From Lamellibrachia columna (Eukaryota; Annelida; Polychaeta; Sabellida; Siboglinidae), in contig OY759263.1 of NCBI GenBank assembly GCA_963662155.1, forward strand, positions 25,271,548-25,335,547: 64,000 bases of DNA, given 5' to 3'. The notes below the pieces were generated by a model, which was given only the letters and a program-made list of their open reading frames with translations, had not been told where the DNA came from and searched no databases. Below are positions 55,741 through 64,000 of the stretch, piece after piece (positions within the stretch are counted from its first letter, which is position 1; the number at the start of each line of letters is the position of its first letter). Both the position numbers and the translations under genes were made by a program.

Positions 55741-57715
55741 TCTCATACCAAAATATAATACTCCTTCCTCTTCAGCTTAAAAATTCTTAAGCTCACCAAT
55801 ATAACCATGTGCCCAATCACCCTACACGACTACATGTACAGGTGTCATTACAGTTATTTGTGCATTTTCATCACCGACGTATTGCCACATGAGTAGATGG
55901 TACTCTTGCTGAAACCACATTCCTACTTTCCGGTTTTTTGGCATATGGATCTGGTTCTTTCTGTTTGACAAGCACTCTCATCACGCACAGGTGATGGATC
56001 AATGACTGCTTCCAACAGATCCAGTATATCTCAGGCACTGTATTCTCAGATACAGGTCGATAAAACACACTCAGCACTAAGATCCATGGATCCATTTTTG
56101 GGTTCAATCTTATCAGGAGGACCATGATAGGAAAACAACACTCTCAGAACATCTATGGTATTCCCGCTATAGCAGACTTCATTGGTACAACGTCCAACCA
56201 TTTGTAATGGATGTCAACGACGATCAGGTAGTTCACTCCGTCCTTCTACACAAAGCCAATGTGGATCATCTGCTATATACGTGTGGACCATGGCCAAGTA
56301 TATAGTGGTGGCACAGGTGGTTAATTCTACACCGAGTGATATACATATTTCTCGACCATATTCTCCACAGCTGCATCCATTCTTGGCCACCACACATAGT
56401 TGCTCGCCAACGCTTTGGTTTTGTTGATGCCTCTGTGTTCTGCACGGAGTTCATCTAACATCACCTGGTGATAGGAGGATGTAATCTGAACGCGTGAACC
56501 GCACAGCAGACATCCTTGTTCTGTAGACAACTCATTGCGCTTAGTGACATACACTTGTTGATTTGTATCTACATGATTTGCGAACGCAACTCTGTATCGC
56601 CGTCCCCGTGATCCTCATACTGCCGGTGCTCTATCTCGTAGGTGTACGCTTGTAACATGAGAGCCCAACGCTGCATCCGTTGTGCTGCTAATGTTGGCAC
56701 AGTCGTCTTGGGGCCGATGATCGTCAATAACGGCTTGTGGTCAGCGATACATGTGAACAAGCGTCCTTATAGGTACTGATTGAAATTGTTAATTACATAG
56801 ATTACCGTCAAAACTTCTCTCTCCGTCTTCCATGATGTAAGAAAACACTGCACCGACAACTACCGGTGAAGCATATGTAGCCAACCGTGACGGCCTACGA
56901 CTGTCAGGGTCAACCAGTACCTGCTGTGCACACAGCACCTTATTGCACTGGGTTATGGCCTTGTCACATTCTGGAGTATTCACTGTTCCACATACGTGCC
57001 TTCATCAGCAGTTGGTGTATAGGACGCAGCACGATATATACCCGGAGTACAAACTTAGCATAGTAGTGGATCAACCCTAGGTATGAACGCAACTGCTTGA
57101 CGTCTCCTGATGTCTCAACGTCTGAGATCGCTTTCAGCTTCTCAGATGTTGGGATAATACCCTCAGCATCCACGCGATGTCCCAGATATGCCACTAATTT
57201 CATCCGAAACATGGATACGTTCTTGCTCAGACTCAGCCGTGATCAAAGTGTCAACTTACAAGCATATGACATGATCCATCCCTTCAGGTTCTGATACATA
57301 AACGACTGTAAGATACGTGGAGCACTGTTTACCCCGTATGGCATACGCACGTAGCGATATATTCCCCTGTGGATGTTCACAGTCAAGTACTGTTGTGACT
57401 CGGCATCCAGCTCCAACTGCTGGTATGATATATCAAGTTGACTGAACACTTTACCACCGAATAGTCACGCGTAGAGATCATCCACATTGGATAATGGGCA
57501 ATGTTCCAGTTCAACATTCGGATTTGTGTTTACCTTGATATCTCCACAGATTATCACGGTTGTGGTCGCTTTCGGCACCACCACTATGGGAGCAGACCAG
57601 TCGGTGTGGTCTACCGTCCTTATAATGTTCTCTTGTTCCAACCTGCTTAGCTCGGCTACCACATTATCTCGAAGTGCCCATGGTACAGACCTTGATTGTG
57701 GTTCCTAGGTTATGT
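55740..57715 (-). pseudogene. Ty3/gypsy pol relic G2
   Basis: Minus-strand order of a gypsy polyprotein: RT fingers at 57662-57465 (WSAPIVVVPK, GDIKVNTNPN), RT palm at 57449-57243 (YQQLELDAESQQYLTVN, RMPYGVNSAP), with a stop in place of the Y-x-D-D loop near 57258. RT connection at 57212-57010 ([32 protein letters not shown]), RNase H at 56930-56590 (ATYASPVVVGAVF, ADHKPLLTI), integrase zinc region at 56554-56327 (HQVMLDELRAEHR, WWPRMDAAVENMVEK) with the second cysteine pair lost, then a core remnant to 55870. Multiple stops and shifts, and no LTRs. It begins about 340 bases after FReD B exon 4. Confidence 0.8.
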
Positions 57716-57759
57716 ATTATTCATCATGTAGATGTGCGCTATGTTTCCAAAAAGGCAAC

Positions 57760-60700
57760 AGGTGACAGCACATTACGGTATCATGCCAACATATACTACT
57801 CCTTCCTCTTAAGCTAAAAAGTTCTTAAACTTAAAAGTCACACACCAATATAACATTGATTCCAAACATCCTACACGATTACATGTACAGGTTTCATTTC
57901 AAATCCAGAATGAATCGTTTCTTTGTACATCTTCCTCACCAACGTATCGCCACAGGTGTAGACAGTAGTGTTGGAGCAACCACATTCCTACTTTGCAATT
58001 CCTTGGCATATGGATCTGGTTTTTTCTGGTTAACAAAAACCTGCACAAGGTTGGTGAGTGGTTCCAACCGCCTGATGATCTTATCTGAGATTAACTTCTC
58101 TTGACCACCACGATGGTTACGCACATGACCTAGGACTCCAATGACCATTTCGAAAAGCTTAACACTGTTGCGATCGTGATGTCTGTTTATGTTCCACGTA
58201 TTTAACCATGTGAGGTTTCATTAGACTAAACCTATTTCGTAAGTTCGCAGTTACGGAATGAGGCGGAATGTGGCGGAGTGTTGGATGATACGGAGCCATT
58301 CGGGTAAGCTAGATCCCGTTCATATCCATACATGTCTTGACATCATGTGCTGTGAACATTTGGAACGGATGTCAACAACGATCAAGTAATGCACACTGTC
58401 CTTCTACACAAAACTAATGAGGATCTGCCATATACGTGTGGGTCGTGACCAAGGATGCAGTGGTACCGCAACTGGATATTTCTTCACCGAGTGACATTCA
58501 GTACATTTCTCCACCATGTTTTCGAGAGCCGCATCCATTCCTGGCCACCAAACATAGCTGCTCGCCAACGCCTTGGCTTGGTTGATGCACCTGTGTTCTG
58601 CACTCAACTTTGTTCATTACATAGATTATTTGTTTATTACATAGCTGATTTGTTCATTACATAGATGATCATCAAAACTTCTATCTCCGTCCTACAAAAT
58701 GTGTGGTGAAAACACCGCGCCGACTACTACCGGTAAAGCATATGTAGCTAACAGTGTTAGCTTTCGACTGTCACAGCTAACCAGCACCTGCTACGAAAAC
58801 AGCAGCTCATTGCACTGGGTTATGACCTTGTCACATTTTTGTTTATGTTTCCACTTACGCTCCTTCTTCAGCAGTTATTGTAGTGGACGCAACACGATAA
58901 ACACCCTTGATACAAACATATCATAGTAGTGGATCAACCCCAGGTATGAACGCAACTGCTTGACGTCTCCTGGTGTCTAAACGTCAGTGATCGCTTTCAG
59001 CTTCTCTGATGTTGGATTAATACCCTTCGCATCCACTCGATGAACCAGACATTCCACTGATTTCTTAGCAAACGAACACTTTGCCAGATCTACAAGAACG
59101 CCATACTGTTCCAGACGTGTGAGTACTTCATCCAAAACAGAGATGTTCTTGCTCCGACTCAGCCGTGATCAAAGTGGCAACTTGCAAGCATATGACATCA
59201 TCCATCCCTTCAGGATCAGACCCATAGCTGAGTGGAAGAGCACTGCTTACCCCGTATGACATCATCCATCCCTTCAGGATCTGACCCATAGCTGAGTGGA
59301 AGAGCACTGCTTACCCCGTATGACATCATCCATCCCTTCAGGATCTGACCCATAGCTGAGTGGAAGAGCGTTGCTTACCCCGTATGACATCATCCATCCC
59401 TTCAGGATCAGACCCATAGCTGAGTGGAAGAGCACTGCTTACCCCGTATGACATCATCCATCCCTTCAGGATCAGACCCATAGCTGAGTGGAAGAGCACT
59501 GCTTACCCCGTATGACATCATCCATCCCTTCAGGATCTGACCCATAGCTGAGTGGAAGAGCGTTGCTTACCCCGTATGACATCATCCATCCCTTCAGGAT
59601 CTGACCCATAGCTGAGTGGAAGAGCACTGCTTACCCCGTATGACATCATCCATCCCTTCAGGATCAGACCCATAGCTGAGTGGAAGAGCACTGCTTACCC
59701 CTTATGACATCATCCATCCCTTCAGGATCAGACCCATAGCTGAGTGGAAGAGCGCTGCTTACCCCGTATGACATCATCCATCCCTTCAGGATCAGACCCA
59801 TAGCTGAGTGGAAGAGCGTTGCTTACCCCGTATGACATCATCCATCCCTTCAGGATCAGACCCATAGCTGAGTGGAAGAGCACTGCTTACCCCGTATGAC
59901 ATCATCCATCCCTTCAGGATCTGACCCATAGCTGAGTGGAAGAGCACTGCTTACACCGTATGACATCATCCATCCCTTCAGGATCAGACCCATAGCTGAG
60001 TGGAAGAGCACTGCTTACCCCGTATGACATCATCCATCCCTTCAGGATCAGACCCATAGCTGAGTGGAAGAGCGTTGCTTACCCCGTATGACATCATCCA
60101 TCCCTTCAGGATCAGACCCATAGCTGAGTGGAAGAGCACTGCTTACCCCGTATGACATCATCCATCCCTTCAGGATCTGACCCATAGCTGAGTGGAAGAG
60201 CACTGCTTACCCCGTATGACATCATCCATCCCTTCAGGATCAGACCCATAGCTGAGTGGAAGAGCGTTGCTTACCCCGTATGACATCATCCATCCCTTCA
60301 GGATCTGACCCATAGCTGAGTGGAAGAGCACTGCTTACCCCGTATGACATCATCCATCCCTTCAGGATCAGAACCATAGCTGAGTGGAAGAGCGTTGCTT
60401 ACCCCGTATGACATCATCCATCCCTTCAGGATCTGACCCATAGCTGAGTGGAAGAGCACTGCTTACCCCGTATGACATCATCCATCCCTTCAGGATCTGA
60501 CCCATAGCTGAGTGGAAGAGCACTGCTTACCCCGTATGACATCATCCATCCCTTCAGGATCAGACCCATAGCTGAGTGGAAGAGCGTTGCTTACCCCGTA
60601 TGACATCATCCATCCCTTCAGGATCTGACCCATAGCTGAGTGGAAGAGCACTGCTTACCCCGTATGACATCATCCATCCCTTCAGGATCAGACCCATAGC

Positions 60701-63700
60701 TGAGTGGAAGAGCGCTGCTTACCCCGTATGACATCATCCATCCCTTCAGGATCAGACCCATAGCTGAGTGGAAGAGCACTGCTTACCCCGTATGACATCA
60801 TCCATCCCTTCAGGATCAGACCCATAGCTGAGTGGAAGAGCGTTGCTTACCCCGTATGACATTATCCATCCCTTCAGGATCTGACCCATAGCTGAGTGGA
60901 AGAGCACTGCTTACCCCGTATGACATCATCCATCCCTTCAGGATCAGACCCATAGCTGAGTGGAAGAGCGCTGCTTACCCCGTATGACATCATCCATCCC
61001 TTCAGGATCAGACCCATAGCTGAGTGGAAGAGCACTGCTTACCCCGTATGACATCATCCATCCCTTCAGGATCTGACCCATAGCTGAGTGGAAGAGCGTT
61101 GCTTACCCCGTATGACATCATCCATCCCTTCAGGATCTGACCCATAGCTGAGTGGAAGAGCACTGCTTACCCCGTATGACATCATCCATCCCTTCAGGAT
61201 CAGACCCATAGCTGAGTGGAAGAGCGCTGCTTACCCCGTATGACATCATCCATCCCTTCAGGATCAGACCCATAGCTGAGTGGAAGAGCACTGCTTACCC
61301 CGTATGACATCATCCATCCCTTCAGGATCTGACCCATAGCTGAGTGGAAGAGCACTGCTTACCCCGTATGACATCATCCATCCCTTCAGGATCAGACCCA
61401 TAGCTGAGTGGAAGAGCGCTGCTTACCCCGTATGACATCATCCATCCCTTCAGGATCTGACCCATATCTGAGTGGAAGAGCGCTGCTTACCCCGTATGAC
61501 ATCATCCATCCCTTCAGGATCTGACCCATAGCTGAGTGGAAGAGCGTTGCTTACCCCGTATGACATCATCCATCCCTTCAGGATCAGACCCATAGCTGAG
61601 TGGAAGAGCGTTGCTTACCCCGTATGACATCATCCATCCCTTCAGGATCTGACCCATAGCTGAGTGGAAGAGCGCTGCTTACCCCGTATGACATCATCCA
61701 TCCCTTCAGGATCAGACCCATAGCTGAGTGGAAGAGCGCTGCTTACCCCGTATGACATCATCCATCCCTTCAGGATCTGACCCATAGCTGAGTGGAAGAG
61801 CGTTGCTTACCCCGTATGACATCATCCATCCCTTCAGGATCTGACCCATAGCTGAGTGGAAGAGCGTTGCTTACCCCGTATGACATCATCCATCCCTTCA
61901 GGATCAGACCCATAGCTGAGTGGAAGAGCACTGCTTACCCCGTATGACATCATCCATCCCTTCAGGATCTGACCCATAGCTGAGTGGAAGAGCACTGCTT
62001 ACCCCGTATGACATCATCCATCCCTTCAGGATCAGACCCATAGCTGAGTGGAAGAGCACTGCTTACCCCGTAAGACATCATCCATCCCTTCAGGATCTGA
62101 CCCATAGCTGAGTGGAAGAGCGTTGCTTACCCCGTATGACATCATCCATCCCTTCAGGATCAGACCCATAGCTGAGTGGAAGAGCGCTGCTTACCCCGTA
62201 TGACATCATCCATCCCTTCAGGATCAGACCCATAGCTGAGTGGAAGAGCGCTGCTTACCCCGTATGACATCATCCATCCCTTCAGGATCTGACCCATAGC
62301 TGAGTGGAAGAGCACTGCTTACCCCGTATGACATCATCCATCCCTTCAGGATCTGACCCATAGCTGAGTGGAAGAGCGTTGCTTACCCCGTATGACATCA
62401 TCCATCCCTTCAGGATCTGACCCATAGCTGAGTGGAAGAGCGCTGCTTACCCCGTATGACATCATCCATCCCTTCAGGATCAGACCCATAGCTGAGTGGA
62501 AGAGCGCTGCTTACCCCGTATGACATCATCCATCCCTTCAGGATCTGACCCATAGCTGAGTGGAAGAGCGCTGCTTACCCCGTATGACATCATCCATCCC
62601 TTCAGGATCAGACCCATAGCTGAGTGGAAGAGCGCTGCTTACCCCGTATGACATCATCCATCCCTTCAGGATCAGACCCATAGCTGAGTGGAAGAGCGCT
62701 GCTTACCCCGTATGACATCATCCATCCCTTCAGGATCTGACCCATAGCTGAGTGGAAGAGCGTTGCTTACCCCGTATGACATCATCCATCCCTTCAGGAT
62801 CTGACCCATAGCTGAGTGGAAGAGCGTTGCTTACACCGTATGACATCATCCATCCCTTCAGGATCTGACCCATAGCTGAGTGGAAGAGCGTTGCTTACCC
62901 CGTATGACATCATCCATCCCTTCAGGATCAGACCCATAGCTGAGTGGAAGAGCGTTGCTTACCCCGTATGACATCATCCATCCCTTCAGGATCTGACCCA
63001 TAGCTGAGTGGAAGAGCGTTGCTTACACCGTATGACATCATCCATCCCTTCAGGATCTGACCCATAGCTGAGTGGAAGAGCACTGCTTACCCCGTATGAC
63101 ATCATCCATCCCTTCAGGATCTGACCCATAGCTGAGTGGAAGAGCGTTGCTTACCCCGTATGACATCATCCATCCCTTCAGGATCAGACCCATAGCTGAT
63201 TGGAAGAGCGTTGCTTACCCCGTATGACATCATCCATCCCTTCAGGATCTGACCCATAGCTGAGTGGAAGAGCGTTGCTTACCCCGTATGACATCATCCA
63301 TCCCTTCAGGATCTGACCCATAGCTGAGTGGAAGAGCGTTGCTTACCCCGTATGACATCATCCATCCCTTCAGGATCTGACCCATAGCTGAGTGGAAGAG
63401 CGTTGCTTACCCCGTATGACATCATCCATCCCTTCAGGATCTGACCCATAGCTGAGTGGAAGAGCGTTGCTTACCCCGTATGACATCATCCATCCCTTCA
63501 GGATCTGACCCATAGCTGAGTGGAAGAGCGCTGCTTACCCCGTATGACATCATCCATCCTTCAGGATCTGACCCATAGCTGAGTGGAAGAGCGTTGCTTA
63601 CCCCGTATGACATCATCCATCCCTTCAGGATCAGACCCATAGCTGAGTGGAAGAGCACTGCTTACCCCGTATGACATCATCCATCCCTTCAGGATCTGAC

Positions 63701-64000
63701 CCATAGCTGAGTGGATGAGCACTGCTTACCCCGTATGGCGCATAGCGATATATTGCCTAGTGCGTGTTCGCGGTCAAATAGTGTTGTGACTCGGCATCCA
63801 GCTCCAACTGCTGGTATGCGTGCAATATATAAAGTTGACTGAACACTTTATCACCGGCTAGTGACTCATAAAGATCTTCCACATTGCGTAATGGATAATG
63901 TTCCAGTTCAACATTCGGATTGGTGATTACCTTGATATCTCCACAGATTCTCACCGTTTTGTTCGCTTTCGGTACCACCACTATGGGAGCAGACCAGTCG
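57760..64000 (-). pseudogene. Ty3/gypsy pol relic G1, interrupted by a satellite
   Basis: Minus strand. RT fingers at 63981-63757 (RICGDIKVITNPNVELEHYP, QQLELDAESQHYLTAN), continuing past the window edge. Then the 64-bp satellite, then the former RT loop and connection at 59190-58930, RNase H remnants at 58880-58690, integrase zinc region at 58607-58404 (WWPGMDAALENMVEKCTECH), and a tail at 58148-57780 (EKLISDKIIRRLEPLTNLVQ). The tail matches 55740-56010 of G2, so two copies lie head to tail. Inactive. Confidence 0.75.
59194..63737. repeat. 64-bp satellite array, 71 copies, derived from gypsy RT
   Basis: Unit GACATCATCCATCCCTTCAG followed by GATC(T/A)GACCCATAGCTGAG, TGGAAGAGC, and then (ACT/GTT/GCT)GCTTACCCCGTAT. 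4544 bases, an exact multiple of 64 but for compensating small indels (one base is missing at about 63560). Units differ mainly at two diagnostic sites. Single-copy ancestors of the unit are seen at 48396-48470 and 57270-57345 in other gypsy relics. Confidence 0.97.

Noticed and set aside
59194..63737. CRISPR-like regular spacing in the 64-bp array (and the 35-bp arrays)
   Set aside because: The repeats are directly adjacent with no unique spacers, and the host is an animal.

Overview
This window is animal nuclear DNA, most likely from a marine invertebrate. Short exons with GT..AG borders lie in long introns. There are no bacterial operons, and every sizeable stretch between exons is transposon relic, minisatellite or microsatellite. 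The phylum cannot be fixed from this sequence. Expanded fibrinogen-related lectin clusters occur in molluscs, lancelets and other invertebrates.

The real genes are two tandem copies of a secreted, coiled-coil, fibrinogen-domain lectin (FReD, ficolin/techylectin/FREP-like) on the + strand. Copy A (9781-20372) is complete in five exons: signal peptide plus coiled coil, then four exons for the fibrinogen C-terminal domain, ending in a TAG. Copy B (exons 1-4, 50690-55401) lacks its last exon inside the window. Bases 1-290 look like the 3' flank of a further copy upstream, and 24064-26627 carries another orphan 3' flank. The locus is a tandem array with units of about 24 kb: 1-15230 aligns with 24224-26627 plus 39926-55420. 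The two copies differ by mobile-element insertions and deletions and by repeat copy number.

Layout: 1-1160 FReD 3' flank and MULE transposase relic; 1500-4430 MITE and LINE fragments; 4800-5630 Ty3/gypsy relic; 5950-7320 P-element/THAP9-like transposase relic; 9540-20760 FReD A, whose introns hold a (GGTC)n array, a 1.16 kb palindromic element, a CR1/L2-type LINE and a gypsy relic with a nested LINE; 20490-22300 3' flank; 22900-24050 5' half of a LINE; 24064-26627 second 3' flank and MULE relic; 26628-39925 a giant foldback element inserted in that relic; 39932-50690 the second copy of the upstream region, with a LINE insertion at 44845-47464; 50690-55401 FReD B; 55740-64000 two head-to-tail gypsy relics, one containing a 71-copy satellite grown from its own reverse transcriptase sequence.

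The most striking object is the 13.3 kb foldback element. It has a 6-bp target duplication, about 600-bp near-identical termini starting AG, and inverted arms of 4.5 and 6.7 kb built from 207-bp and 35-bp tandem repeats around a 2.1 kb spacer. It has no recognisable gene. Its ends fit a non-autonomous Polinton/Maverick-type element, but that assignment is inference. All motif matches and counts here were made by eye.
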